Shown piece by piece: positions 22,011 through 33,521 of a stretch of DNA of 64,000 nucleotides (its first letter is position 1; each line of letters starts with the position of its first letter). The notes under the pieces were generated by a model. It searched no databases. It saw only the letters and a program-made list of their open reading frames with translations, and was not told the DNA's origin. The DNA is from Agrostemma githago (Eukaryota > Streptophyta > Magnoliopsida > Caryophyllales > Caryophyllaceae). The translations under genes were made by a program, and so were the position numbers. The stretch covers positions 11,939,081 to 12,003,080 of the forward strand of contig OY288262.1 in assembly GCA_958450325.1 (NCBI GenBank), written 5' to 3'.

Positions 22011-23057
22011 TCTTTTCCTCTGACAGGACGGTCCCCACGATCTTTCCTAAGGGAATTTCGTCCGTCTTTCAATCCGTTAGTCGAGTCATCCCAATTCGAG
22101 AACCCTTTAACTTAAGGGTCTGCCCTAATCACAGGGCCATCCTTATTCAAGTCAAGTCAAGGGTCTCTAGTGTCGAAACTCTGCAGATCTCACGTCGCAA
22201 GTTTCTTCCCTTACCCCATTTGCCTTTCCTCGAGGCCGAGCCAACCTTTTAAAAGGCATAGCCCTATAGACAAAGGTTTGTGATCCTTACATCTAAGGGT
22301 CACTCGTCCAACACTCAAGTCTTAACAAAACCTTCGATTCCACTCGGGGGCTACCCTTCAGCAGAGCAATCAATCACGGTTGCTCTAAGGGTCATGTCCT
22401 ACACGTGTTGTCTCACTTGTCCCACTTTCGAGTCACTTAGATGGCACACCATCTGAGTCGTATCAGAGTCTTTAGTCTCAACCGGGGGCTATCCTCCACC
22501 CGAGCAGTCAACCACGGACACCTTAAGGGGTACCCTACCTTCATCCTACACCGGCGTCCTTATGATGCCTTCTTCGAGTCGTACATATGCTACGAGCACT
22601 CGAGTCTCCTAAAGGTTTACGCCGCCATGATTGGTCCGAGCATGCGACGCGGTCAAACACGGTCGCCCCATTTTCGGACTCACCCTCATGGTCGAGTCCA
22701 AGCCAGAGTCGTTGCCTTGTCTAGATCAACGTTCGAGTATCCCGGTCCAAGAATCTTAGTCATTCTCATCGCATCGGGTCGTGTCTAATTGACTCCCTCT
22801 CTTGCATTTGCGCAAGGCCAAGTTTAGGCGAGTCGTGGCACCTGTCGTTCTCTCCAATCAAGGGTCTAACCAAAAAAAAGAAACAACCAACTGAGCATCC
22901 GAAAGTCCGGATTTGATTTGAGTCTAAGTCTGAGTCCGAGTCTAGGATACCCTAAATCCTCATTTCCAAAATCAGAGTCAGAGTCAGTTGTATTCTGTCC
23001 TCTTTTCAAAATCAAATAAAATCATCTTTCAATATTCTATCTCTACTACATGCTTCC
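22011..23057 (+). other. Non-coding internal sequence of element B
   Basis: No gene signature. It contains two diverged repeat units around 22345-22400 and 22480-22540, sharing GGGGGCTA(C/T)CCT, GAGCA(A/G)TCAA and CACGG, each followed by AAGGG. It could be leader or post-pol sequence brought next to the LTR by the deletion. Confidence 0.5.
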
Positions 23058-24143
23058 TGATGCACGTCAGATTGTCGCTTATCTAACGTGATCAAACAAA
23101 ATTTATAAACTCCAACTAACTACTACGTAGTAGCGGCAAGTCGGGATTGATCCTCAGGGACGGTCTATGTGAAGTCGGTCAAGTCTTAGTCAAAAAGTGT
23201 TTGGAGTCTATTTTTGGGGTTTTTGGACGAGAGGAGCTAAACTAACTAGACGAGATAAGGAACTAAAGCGAGAAACAATTAATGGGAAAGACTTTAGGGA
23301 GAGTCGGGGAGTCGGAAATTAAGGTAAGGGTGCAAATATAGCAAGAATTATCACAAGATGTATAAGGGAGGTGCCACCTTTCGGTTTCCCTACCAACCAA
23401 GCCTAAGCCCGCTTTCGCGACGAATAAACTAAAGTCTCTAGACGGAATTACCCAAACCCCGAGTTTCCCCATATTGGTCTGGGTGAGTCTAGTCAACCTA
23501 GGTGATCAAGCGAAGTCAATCAAGATACAACAATCCCAATCAAGACAAATCACCCTCAAATGCAATAATCTCACAAAATAAAGACATTTTCCTAGAATTC
23601 CTCCTCCCCTAGCCCCCTAACTAAAATCTACTCACTACCCATTAATAAAACTAACACTAAGGAGACAAAGAGAAAGACTAAACATGCTTGAACTAGAGGA
23701 GAAACAATTAATCTAAAACAATAAAGGAAACTGCACTAACAAACAACAATAAAGAGGGAAATAAACAAACACACAAACTATGGAGAAACAAACTAAGGAG
23801 AGAGAAAAACAAACAAACAATGAAAAACTACACTAACATAAAAATGACAAGGCTAACAATGGATTAACAAGAAATTACAAACAAAACTAATTAATGGAGA
23901 AAAGGAGAGGAAAGAAACTACCAACAATGGAAGAAAACTCAAAAGGAGAAGATGAAGATTAACATAAAAGATGAAGCTTCAAGAAATAATACAAGGATCT
24001 TGTCATTAAACCCTTGCAAAACCCTTAAATCTTCAACATAAAACCCAAATCTTCAACAAAGATGATAACTTGATTGTACATTGTAGAGTAGGTTAATCTA
24101 AAACTAAGGAAAGTTACTAAATTTATTGAGTTTTACTATGTAA

Positions 24144-24174
<31 letters not shown>

Positions 24175-24500
24175 TGAAGATCTACTAAACTACTCTAATC
24201 TAAAGAGGCACACTTAAGGCTTAAAAATGACACAAAACCCTAGGTTTAGTATATATACTAATCTTAATGGGTCACACAATCTTAAGGCCCATAATCCAAT
24301 TCCTCTTCATTTAAGCTAGATCTTCACCCTTTGCATCTTCATAGGGCAAAATTTCACTCTGCAGTTGACGAGTTAGCACCACCGGGTGAAATTTCACCCG
24401 ATGAGACTTCCTTCTCATTTTGCGATTTTTGGCGTTTTTCTCCATCGGCTGAAATTTCACCCGGTGGACGAAATTTTGCCCGGTCGTTTTACCCGGTGGT
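23058..24500 (-). repeat. Solo LTR S2 (Athila-type), truncated by gap
   Basis: Begins TGATGCACGTC on the plus strand and follows S1 (inverted) and S3: ACTACGTAGTAG, CCACCTTTCGGTTTC, an A-rich stretch, ACTACTACT, then GGGTGAAATTTCACCC at 24383-24398. It runs into the N block, so its outer end is not visible. An ACT trinucleotide run of about nine units lies at 24146-24173. Confidence 0.75.
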
Positions 24501-24700
24501 NNNNNNNNNNNNNNNNNNNNNNNNNNNNNNNNNNNNNNNNNNNNNNNNNNNNNNNNNNNNNNNNNNNNNNNNNNNNNNNNNNNNNNNNNNNNNNNNNNNN
24601 NNNNNNNNNNNNNNNNNNNNNNNNNNNNNNNNNNNNNNNNNNNNNNNNNNNNNNNNNNNNNNNNNNNNNNNNNNNNNNNNNNNNNNNNNNNNNNNNNNNN
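24501..24700. other. Assembly gap (200 N)
   Basis: Exactly 200 undetermined bases, probably a placeholder of fixed size. It falls next to palindromic LTR sequence, which is hard to sequence through. Translations across it are meaningless. Confidence 0.99.
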
Positions 24701-25557
24701 AAAAAAGAAAAGTCAAAAGTCCAAGGAAAAAGCAAAAGGCCAAAATAAAAGAGCTGGCCACGATCAAAAAGAGCTCTTAACGTCCCATGACCGGGGATAA
24801 GAGGTCAATCCAAAAAAAGAATCCCTCGACCAGAGTACGGTCAATCTGAGGCTAAGAGGTCAACAAAAAAAAACCATGGTCGTGGTCAGCGGTCAACTCA
24901 AGTGAAAGTCCCTTGACCGGGGTACAGTCAATTCAAAAATTATCGATGCCCATACCATCCAATAGGGGAGAGACAATTAAGTTGATCAGCTAACACCACA
25001 CTTAGCCTTCCCACATTACAACCCTCAATACATTCCCAAGACCTAGGCAAAGAGACAACCCGTAATTTTGAGGATTCAAGCTCCATAGGATACACCCTAA
25101 CCATTAGGGTCAGACATGGAAATCAGATCCCGCATTATCAAATTTATCCTGATCGAAGCTCGAGTCATTTTTACTCGACTTCCCCTTTCCAACCTCATTA
25201 CAATATCTTACCCTCGAAGCCTTAGCTCCACAAAATCAAGCTCCAGATTTCGAATCATCAAAGCCACTTACGACCTAGCTCCACATTTCCAAAAATATCC
25301 AAACCAGTTACCAGGCCCAAACACGGGAATTCAACTTGTAGTTGGCATAGAACATGCCCAAATAGTTCACACCACTTCTGGGGCCTACCCCGGAGAACAC
25401 TCACAGTCACAGGATCAACATCCTAACTGTCCTAGCCTTTTGATCAAGACATCATTGGGAACGTACCTAGCCTACACCATCGTCATGGCTAGTTACACAC
25501 AAAGCCCTAATAAACTAGGCACCATAATATATCTTTCAATCCACTGAACTACGGCAT
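24701..25557 (+). other. Non-coding internal sequence of element B
   Basis: Three diverged copies of a GACC(G/A)(G/A)G(G/A)TA...GGTCAA-type unit lie at about 24788-24945. The remainder resembles post-pol spacer and leads directly to the hairpin element at 25558. The ORF at 25116-25547 has no recognisable domain and I do not support it. Confidence 0.5.
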
Positions 25558-25612
25558 GGTTTGATTTCACTACTCGTGAATACGTAGGCAACCTTTCAAC
25601 AAGGGCACAACC
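25558..25612 (+). ncRNA. Conserved two-hairpin element after pol (copy in B)
   Basis: GGTTTGATTTCAC, TACTC loop, GTGAA, then the invariant ATACGTAGGCAA core, then CCTT/AAGG closing TCAAC, ending CACAACC. Stem 1 TTCAC/GTGAA differs from TCCGC/GCGGA in element C at two base pairs, with both partners changed each time. Pairing was kept although no coding sequence remains in B. Confidence 0.65.
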
Positions 25613-26828
25613 ACTCACATTGACACAAATTCAAAAACACCATCATTCTAGTCACGCCACTGTCATGTTCTCAACAGTTAGCTTTGTCGTCCTGGGGGCT
25701 TCTCTTAGACAGAAGATCTCCATCCACTCGCATAATCCAAAGACTTTCAAAAATCTAGCCACCTTCCTATAGTATGTTCTAGTACTCGGCTCAATCGAAG
25801 ACGAGAATCTGTCAGGACTCGAAACAACACCCACTTTGGGAAAGTACCCTAAAACCAAAAATTCAATAGAATACTAGACTACAACTTTGCCCTAATAAGC
25901 CTTGTCGTGCAGTTACGGTCTCATTACCGTCTACTGTAATTCCCCTATATCATAATAGTCCCATTTCGATGTTCGACCGTGTTGCCACTTTCCTAGGTTA
26001 CAGAATAGCGCAACTTAAGAGTCTTGTCGTCATAGGTGGCCCACCCCCTACCGAGTCACGGTCCAACCCCTTCGAGAGTCCAAGTCGTGTCTGTCAACTC
26101 GTTATGTCGCGTCCGGAGTCGAGTCTGTCGGTATGCCTCTCTCTTCAAATCCTTGCTTTGAAATTCGCAAAACTTGCCATTGGAGAAAATCCTTTTCGAC
26201 AAGGTCAAAATTTCAGTCTATCTAAACTGCAAATTTCTTTTCTACCCCTTTCAAATTTGAAAACCTATCTCCTAGCACGTGAGTTGCTTTCAGGACCTCG
26301 ATTTCAAAATAAAGCGAAAATCATTTTCCCCAGCGCAAGCCAGTCTATAGATGCTAACTACATTTCTTATGTGTTGTTCTGCTATCTGCTATATTTGTTA
26401 TTTCTGCCTATGTATCTAACATTTCAGGTACCAGCTTGTGCTTCCCAACGGAACGTCAAAGGCTGTGTTTCTCCTGGGATATTACATCCAAGATGGGATG
26501 TGCCTGCAAACAGGTACACCCAGGACTTCAAAAGCAAGTCCCCGCGCAACTCCTTTACTCCCCAGCAGAAAACCCGGGGCGGTGTTTCTCCTGGAATATT
26601 ATATCAAAGATGGGATGTGTCTGCAAACAGGCACACCCAGGGCTTCAGAAGCAAGTCCCCACGGAGCTATCCCAGATAATAGAACTCAGGTATGATTTCT
26701 ATCTTATGGCTGACGAGCCCTTTCATGCAAGTCTAATGGACTATAAACGACCCGACAGGAAGGCTGCCAGGTGGTAATCCTCGATTGACCTGGTAGCTAC
26801 TCTGCCTTTCGCCTTGTCCATGCCTCAG
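25613..26828 (+). other. 3' non-coding region of element B
   Basis: The accessory gene expected here is absent or unrecognisable. 26690-26828 matches 1018-1150 of element A inverted (TATAGTCCATTAGA, GCCTTGTCCATGCCTCAG and others). Confidence 0.6.
26495..26658 (+). other. Tandem double-hairpin modules in 3' UTR of B
   Basis: Two units (26495-26541 and 26612-26658, spaced 117 bases). The large hairpin is an 11-bp stem with one A bulge closing a CAAA loop: GGGATGTGCCTG with CAGGTACACCC in unit 1, GGGATGTGTCTG with CAGGCACACCC in unit 2. Pairing is kept by G-U exchange. The small hairpin is GGACTT/AAGTCC or GGGCTT/AAGTCC. Element A has the same layout at 1181-1321. Confidence 0.65.
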
Positions 26829-26843
26829 TCAGAGTGGGGGCTT
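26829..26843 (+). other. Polypurine tract of element B
   Basis: TCAGAGTGGGGGCTT sits directly before the 3' LTR. It matches the tract of element A. Confidence 0.8.
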
Positions 26844-29241
26844 TGTACTAGTGTCTATAGCGGTCTCCAACAAAACACCCGATGATGATCGGACGTAAAC
26901 GTGCTTTAATGCGCTCGAATATGGGCTCGGAATCAAAAGTAACTGGCATGGGCTTTTAGCGGAGTATAAATCTTCTCAAAACCGACCTCAAATTCAGGCC
27001 CAGTGGGCCGTTTCCAATCAAATAAGACTAATTTGAGCCAAAACCGTAATCGAAAATAAAACCGTCTTTTAGCGACCGAGTCAAAACCCGATCAAAGTCG
27101 AATCCCGAGACGCAACCAGCCATGTATTTGTCTAAATTCAAAGTCAAAAGCAAATCAAAACTAACTAAGTCAACAAAATCAATTCAAAATAAGGTCAAGA
27201 TCCTTTCCTAATTCCCCTCCAACCAGTTTGACCCACTCGATCGAGTGATTCAGGCCCACTCGATCGAGTAAGCCTGTGAACTGCCGAACCGTCCCTGAAC
27301 CGGGCACTCGATCGAGTGCACTTACACCACTCGATCGAGTGACCCTAAACCGGGGTCATTCCTATAAATACCCCGTCAATGCCAATTCATGTCACAACTT
27401 TTGCAACCTTGGAAAAACCCTACACATTTTTCACACAAACACTTCAACCTTTTCAATTCATCTCCTCTACACACACTTACACATTCAAAGCCATCCCGAG
27501 ATCAAAACTCGTCAAAGACTGAGAGCAAAACTCGTCAAATCCCCTCCCCAATCCTACACACCATAACTTGCCTACATATTTCGATGCTCCCGCTCCTTTG
27601 CCGCAATTAGACGAGTCGTATTCCGAGACTAAAGCATGTAGGTTGAGGGTGTACATTCAAAAGAACGAGAGTATTGCACTCGATGTTGTCGGTCGCTTAT
27701 CCTATTACCCTGAATATTTGGTTGTTTGAAGCGAATCAACCCTTAAAAAGAACGTTTTTTTTAATTTTATTTCATTTTAGCATCGCATTATTAATCCCGT
27801 TAACATTTAATTTTCGTCACTATTAAATAATATCGTGTATAACTATATAGTATTAAAATGATCTCGAGTTGAATATGCTTAAAAACAAACCCCGTTTAAG
27901 ATCCTTTTAACCCCTTTACAAGTTGTAACAGAGGTGACACCCTTTCGAGGAGCGCTGCCCTAAACACTTAAGGGCATAATGTGATCACAGACGTTTGTCG
28001 TTAAATGTATCGATTCCTTTTTTAGGATTAGTACGAAACCTGTTGATCCCAATCGAACACCACGTAATCCTTAAAGATTAATAACGGTGTTGTGACACGG
28101 AGGGAATCAATTTTCGTCCTAATCAAATAAAAAGCGATTTCATAACAACTTATTTCAAAATCCCGTTGCCGGTCTCGTAATCATAAATATGCATGTTGCG
28201 AGTATCGAAAACTGAGTTGAGTAAAAACTGTATAATATTTTTACGTAACTCGGCTAGCTATCGATTCAAACTAAAATCAAATTCGAGATCGCCACATCTT
28301 TTCGAAAACGAACAGCAGTTCGTACAGGGGGCACTCGATCGAGTGCCATGGCTCACTCGATCGAGTGATACCCCAAAAACAAGGCAGAGGGGTCTCACGT
28401 AGGGCACTCTATCGAGTCTCTCCCATGACTCGATCGAGTAGCCTTTAACATGCTTAACCGTGAGCCTTCTAAATATCGTAAGCCTAATCAAATTCTTTTT
28501 TACGACTTTTAGTCGTCACGTGTCAAGACTATCACGTGCTTATCTTTCAAAACCATGCATTGCATTATCTATTCTAATCCGTTCATTATATCGTTACTAA
28601 TTCGATTGTTCGTTTTTGCTCGTTGTATTGTAATTCCGGGTTACATTCCGCCCGTGTAATTTGTATTTATTTACGAGCTTTCTATTTTCGATGTTTTCAT
28701 TTATCGCACTTAAATGAACATCACATGCTAAATCATTTCGACGTGAACCAAGATGCATTAAAATGACGTAGCAACCAATTCAATACTTATACATCGTAAA
28801 ATATTGTTTGCATAACATTTCACCGAATCACTAGCACGCTTATTAAAAAACGGAACGATATCTTAGTAGAGGCCGCTATGTGCGGGCGGGGTTGGGTGTC
28901 CTTCGTGGGATTTCCAACACGTAACCTCACCCCTTACTCAGAACCTCGGTTTCCGGATACCCGAAACCACTGGCGCACGAGAGTCATTCGATATATGATA
29001 CCCGAAAACTCGGCATCGGTATCGTAATGCAAAGGGACGAACCTCACAAGCTCTAGTATCAAAGTGGGCCGTACTTTGTGTACGGTCCACCAAAATATAG
29101 AGTGGGTTCGAATGGGCCCAAACTCCCACAAAGTTCGGTGGCGACTCCAACTTCAATTTAAATTTCAACCCGAGAACTATCTCACATGGGAAACATTTCG
29201 CCGCCCAAACCCGCGCGTGGCCACGTCGGGGTGGACCTATG
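26844..29241 (+). repeat. 3' LTR of element B
   Basis: About 2.4 kb beginning TGTACTAGTGTC. Palindrome pairs ACTCGATCGAGT lie at 27236-27269, 27305-27343 and 28333-28440. 28860-29245 matches the end of LTR A: GTAGAGGCCGCTA, TTACTCAGAA, the PBS-like decoy, CCGCGCGTGGCC and GTGGACCTATGTCAT. The final bases are replaced by S4. Confidence 0.82.
29137..29150 (+). other. PBS-like sequence inside the LTR of B
   Basis: GGTGGCGACTCCAA, the same internal position as in LTR A, about 100 bases before the LTR end. Confidence 0.55.
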
Positions 29242-29885
29242 TCATGCACGTCCATAGTAGTCGTTGTAAGTCGAGGTTGGTCCACAGGGAAAGCGTGCTA
29301 ATCGAGTGAGAGTTATGTGTATGGAGTCTAATAGGGGGTGTTAAGGTCGAGTCTACACTAGAATGCGATAAATAACAAAGGGGTAATCAATAGGGAAAAG
29401 GTGTTAGGGGGAAGTCAGGAATCGGAAATCGGGGTCTAAGAATCTGATCTCGGAATTATGGGTCGGTCACAATGTAGATAAAGGGAGAATGCCACCTTTC
29501 GGTTTCTTCACCCAACTCATCTAAATCCCGCATTCGCTGCGAAGAAGGGTAAGTCTCTAGTCAAGATAATTTCTACCCCGAGTTTCCTCATATTGATAGA
29601 AATGAGTTAAGGTCGATCTAGTTGGCCGGACTAAGTCAACAATGACACAACAACCTCAAGCAAGATAAATCAACAAACATGCAACCAAACCGAAATTCCT
29701 CAATTCAAATCACTTAAGATCCTCCTCCCTTAACCCCCTAACAAGTAAACTACTCACAAATCATGAAGGAAACTAATAAAACAATAACAATGGAGAAAAT
29801 AACATAAACATGCATAATGATGAAAATAAGATAAAATAAAACTACGACAAAAAAGAAAATTACGATCAACAAAAGAAACTACAAA
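29242..29885 (-). repeat. Solo LTR fragment S4 (Athila-type)
   Basis: Aligns with the first ~650 bases of S2/S3: CATGCACGTC, GTAGTCGTTGTAAGTCGAGG, GGTCCACAGGGA, AATGCCACCTTTCGGTTTC, TTTCTACCCCGAGTTTCC. It lacks the palindrome-bearing half and stops where the PMD block begins at about 29885. Confidence 0.6.
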
Positions 29886-30336
29886 GCGATCTCAGGGTTT
29901 TCTGGTTTTCTGCATTTTAGCACATTTCGAGTCAAAGTCGACATTTCAATGTAAAAATGATCCGACCCTTGTCTGGTTTGAAGACATTTTAACACATTTC
30001 GAGTCAAAACCAACATCTAAACCGATTCCACGAGTCTTTTCATGCGTTCCGAGTCAAACACATTTCAAAAACAAACCTTTTAATCGACATCCTACTCGAT
30101 CCAATTCTTGGCTCAAAAATTTAAAATTAACCTAAACGTGTTTTCGCATTATCAATCATAACTCACCTAAAACACCCTAAATCACGGCGCAACACTAAAC
30201 AAATCAAACTCTGGAGTGCTTATATGATTAGGTGTTATTTAAGCTAACATTGCAGGAGCGCTAAACAAAAGCAAGCGAGCAGACACAACATCAAAAAAAA
30301 AAAAGCAAGTTCGGATATACAAGTAATTCCAATAGT
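29886..30336. other. 3' flank of PMD pseudogene B1
   Basis: AT-rich non-coding sequence related to 48720-48900, the equivalent flank of B2 (shared TTTTAATCGAC, CGATCC-type and CACCCTAAA segments). It belongs to the same duplicated block as the gene. Confidence 0.5.
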
Positions 30337-31591
30337 TCAAACTTGGGGCCCCGAGGCTGCCGATACAGCAAGTACAAATCTAAGATCTGAGGATAAATCA
30401 AAATCTAGATCCTCGAACTGGAAAGGAGCCGACTCCTCCACTCCGCCTAGTGAGGTATCTAGGTCGGTCGGCAAATCCGCTGTGCTCGGAACTCCTCCGG
30501 TCACCTAGACCTCCTCAGGAACACCTGCAGCCTCCGACTCAACTCTATCCTCACCACGCCTCGAGGATTCACCCTGGAACCGGGCTAGTTGGGCCCTCAC
30601 CCTCTCGAGCTCACGATCCCGAGAATGAACAGCCTGCAGTAAATCGAGCTCAGCCACTCGTGCTCCCAGGTGAGACACCATGTCCGAGACATCCTGCAAA
30701 ACAATACAAAAATCTCAAACACCAAGCACTTCATCAGGCATCGGCAAAAAAAAAACAGAAGCAACATACCGATCTAGACTCCGCATCGCGAGCCGGGGCA
30801 GGAGCCCTCCTCGAAATGGTTCCCGGCCTGCCACATCCTCTGATGGATAGCCGAAGATACCTAAGCCACATAACCAAACAAGTTAGCCACAAATACTTAA
30901 AACCATAAAAACAAGTTCAAAGCAAACCGCAAACACTTACCCGGTATACCCGGTCATGCCACTCTATTCTGGCGTCCAACTCCTCCACAGAACAAGGAGG
31001 AAGAGAATCGGTGTACCTCATGCCCGCAGCATCCACCTTGAGGAGTGTCAAAGGAAAGTTTGGGAGCTGAATGATGTCAGCCGGATTCGCTAACTAAGAA
31101 AGCATAACAAAGTCATCTCAAAGACGATTATATCCGGACAAAGTAAGAAATAAATAGCAAAACCAAAACTTACCACGATGCGGTGACAAGCCAACCACTG
31201 GCAGACATGGGACACATACGAGACATCAAGCACCAGCAGCGCATCGCTTCCCTCGCCATCCTTATCGTCACGAGCCTCAGCCAGAGTAGGAGGCCGGAAC
31301 ATCGTCTTTGGAGGATCAACCGAGACCCGGAACTCGCCATAGAGGCACTCGTAGACTGGTCTCTCTCCCAGATACCACACTGGGCGGATCAATGCATGTA
31401 GGAGCATCCTCCAGTAACTCCTCGGTCTCAACTCTGCCGCCACGTACTCAGGCAAACCCGAGTAGTTGACCCAGGGACGAGGTACAAACTATAAGACAAG
31501 ACATAGCATATCAAACGCCATACTTGGGGGCTATCTAAGCAAACAATTCAAAGGCGAGAAACTCATATCCGGGTGAGCCAACCTCCACTCG

Positions 31592-33521
31592 CACTACAAC
31601 AAATTGACACTTGCGCCACGAATTATGTCCCGGGAATTTGTTATTTGTGGCTAAAGTTTACCTAGCCACGGGAAAAAATCGATTCACTACTTGGGGAAAA
31701 AAATATGCCACGGGAACATTTTTCCCCATGGCGAAAATTCACTTGCACCACGAATTTTATTAAAGTCGTGGCCAATAATCACTCTTGCCACGAAAGATGC
31801 CACACCCGTGGCAAAAATATATTTAGCCACGAATTTGTTCAGTGGCAAATATTATTTAGCCACGACATAATTAACTTCCGTGGCGAAATTATTTTTTAGC
31901 CACAGATTTAATAAACGCATGTGACTAATGGTTCTCCAAACTTTAATCAAATTACTTTCAAGTTAAGTCGATTGTCAAATATTGATCTTAAAAAATTCAT
32001 TAAAATTCAAAGTTTAAGATAATATGAAAAAAAATATATTAAATGTGAAAATATTTTATTAATAAAAAAAATTGGTATTATTTTATTTAGTTTTTAAAAA
32101 AAAATGTAAAATTAAATACAAGAAAACTTTGGCTATCTAATTTGTTGATTTTTTACTATCATCATTTTTGAAGTAATTGATTTCTCTTAATTTGACAATA
32201 TGTTTTATTAAAATTCTATAATCTTAAGTATGACTTTTGAAAGACAACTAACATTTACATAGCGTAATATATGCTAGCTAAAAAAACTTAAAAATAAAGT
32301 GACTTAGCACAATTTTTTTTCAAAATTATTGATTTTCTTACAATATTTTCAGGGTGAAAAAAATAGCTTTATTAAACTTGTATTTAAGAATTCTAATCGG
32401 TCTATATTTTCTTTTTTTATGGAATTAACTTTGATTGCAAAAATAATAATTAAAAAGATTAATGTATTAGAAAGTCGTGCCTAAGTTCAAAAACCAGTCA
32501 AATTAATTTTTCAAAAAAAGAGAGGTATAAGTGAGAAAATCAAATAATTAACAAATACAAGTAAGAAAATCTAATAATTAAGAACTAATAGTGAGAAAAT
32601 TCATAATTAATTTATCGTCAACTGTTTAATTCAATAACTGTTATGAAATATTATTTGGAAGATATTTTTAAAAAAATGAATTTAAAATAAAATTTACTTA
32701 ATGAAAAATAAAATACGGGTATAACTTGAAGTAGGCAAGAGGAAACTCAATGAGGATAAAAAAAACGATGAAATGAAATAAGACCGATAACGAAAAGAAA
32801 AAAACATATCGAAAGAACTAGCAATAAAAGAACGTGGAAAATAGAAACAAAAATTAAAATATCGATAAACTAATTAAATCATGAGTCTGAAAATCAACTT
32901 TGAAACTCTTTTTTTTTCCGGAATAATAATTTTTTAATCATAATATAGAAATCATTGGGGAAAAAAAATTAATTACTCAAAAGTAAATGTAATTTGTGAA
33001 AAAAACATCACTTTAAAAGAATTCAAACCAATGATTATGTCAATAAAATTCAATTTTATTTCTGGTAGCTGGACATAAGAACTCCACAGTTAAGCGTGCT
33101 TGAGTGAGAGTAGTGTTAAGATGAGTGATCCCCTGGGAAGGCTCTTCAATGCGTATGGTGAAATTAAATAATATTGGAATGACTCAGTTATAAAGCTAGT
33201 AAAATGTGACTACTATAGGGGTAAAGAACTCTTACGGCTATTAATTTATTTAATTTATTATATATTTTTTCACCGGAATAAATGTTTCACCACAAACATA
33301 ATTAGCCACGGGATAATCCGTGGCAAAAATTAATTCTAGCCACGGGAGACTCCGTGGCAATAAAATCAATACTTGCCACGCTTTTTTTTCCCCGTGGCTA
33401 TTTGTTTGCCACGACCACTTGCGCCACAGACGTTCTTTCCGTGGCCAAGTACTTTAGCCACGAAAATTCAGCACTTTTGCCACGAATTCAACCGTGGCCC
33501 AAGTGCTCATTTGTAGTAGTG
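31592..33521. mobile_element. Non-autonomous CACTA transposon (element G)
   Basis: 1,930 bases with terminal inverted repeats CACTACAACAAATTGACAC and CACTACTACAAATGAGCAC. It is flanked by the 3-base target duplication TCG (31589-31591 and 33522-33524). Subterminal repeats of the GCCACGAA/GCCACGG type, in both orientations, fill about 300 bases at each end. The interior is AT-rich with no transposase. It interrupts an exon of B1; B2 shows the same exon uninterrupted (GGAATCGAGTCGAGG), so the empty site is visible. Confidence 0.93.
33070..33156 (+). ncRNA. 5S-rRNA-like sequence inside element G
   Basis: AGAACTCCACAGTTAAGCGT, GCTTGAGTGAGAGTAGTGTT and GATGAGTGATCCCCTGGGAA match, in order, the middle and 3' part of plant 5S rRNA (A box, intermediate element, C box), with scattered substitutions. 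The first ~28 bases of 5S are not recognisable. So it is a derived copy, not a functional 5S gene. It could come from a 5S-derived short element or a Cassandra-type TRIM, whose LTRs carry 5S sequence. Confidence 0.82.

Larger units (their letters stand above)
21596..29241 (+). mobile_element. Tat-like retrotransposon (element B), coding region lost
   Basis: 5' LTR start TGTAGACACCC at 21596. Polypurine tract and 3' LTR start at 26844. The internal region keeps the post-pol hairpin element, the 3' UTR hairpin modules and the tract. gag, pol and the accessory gene are absent. A junction at about 22010 joins LTR position about 415 to internal non-coding sequence. A solo LTR (S2) and an assembly gap lie inside. 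The right target-site copy GTATT is not seen; the LTR end merges with fragment S4. Confidence 0.78.

Noticed and set aside
24331..24780. ORFs running through the N block
   Set aside because: The sequence inside is undetermined, so the frames have no meaning.
25116..25547. 143-residue ORF as a possible host gene
   Set aside because: No domain, no splice or codon evidence; lies in the non-coding interior of element B before the hairpin element.
33070..33156. A functional 5S rRNA gene
   Set aside because: The 5' part is missing and many positions differ; it lies singly inside a transposon rather than in a tandem array.
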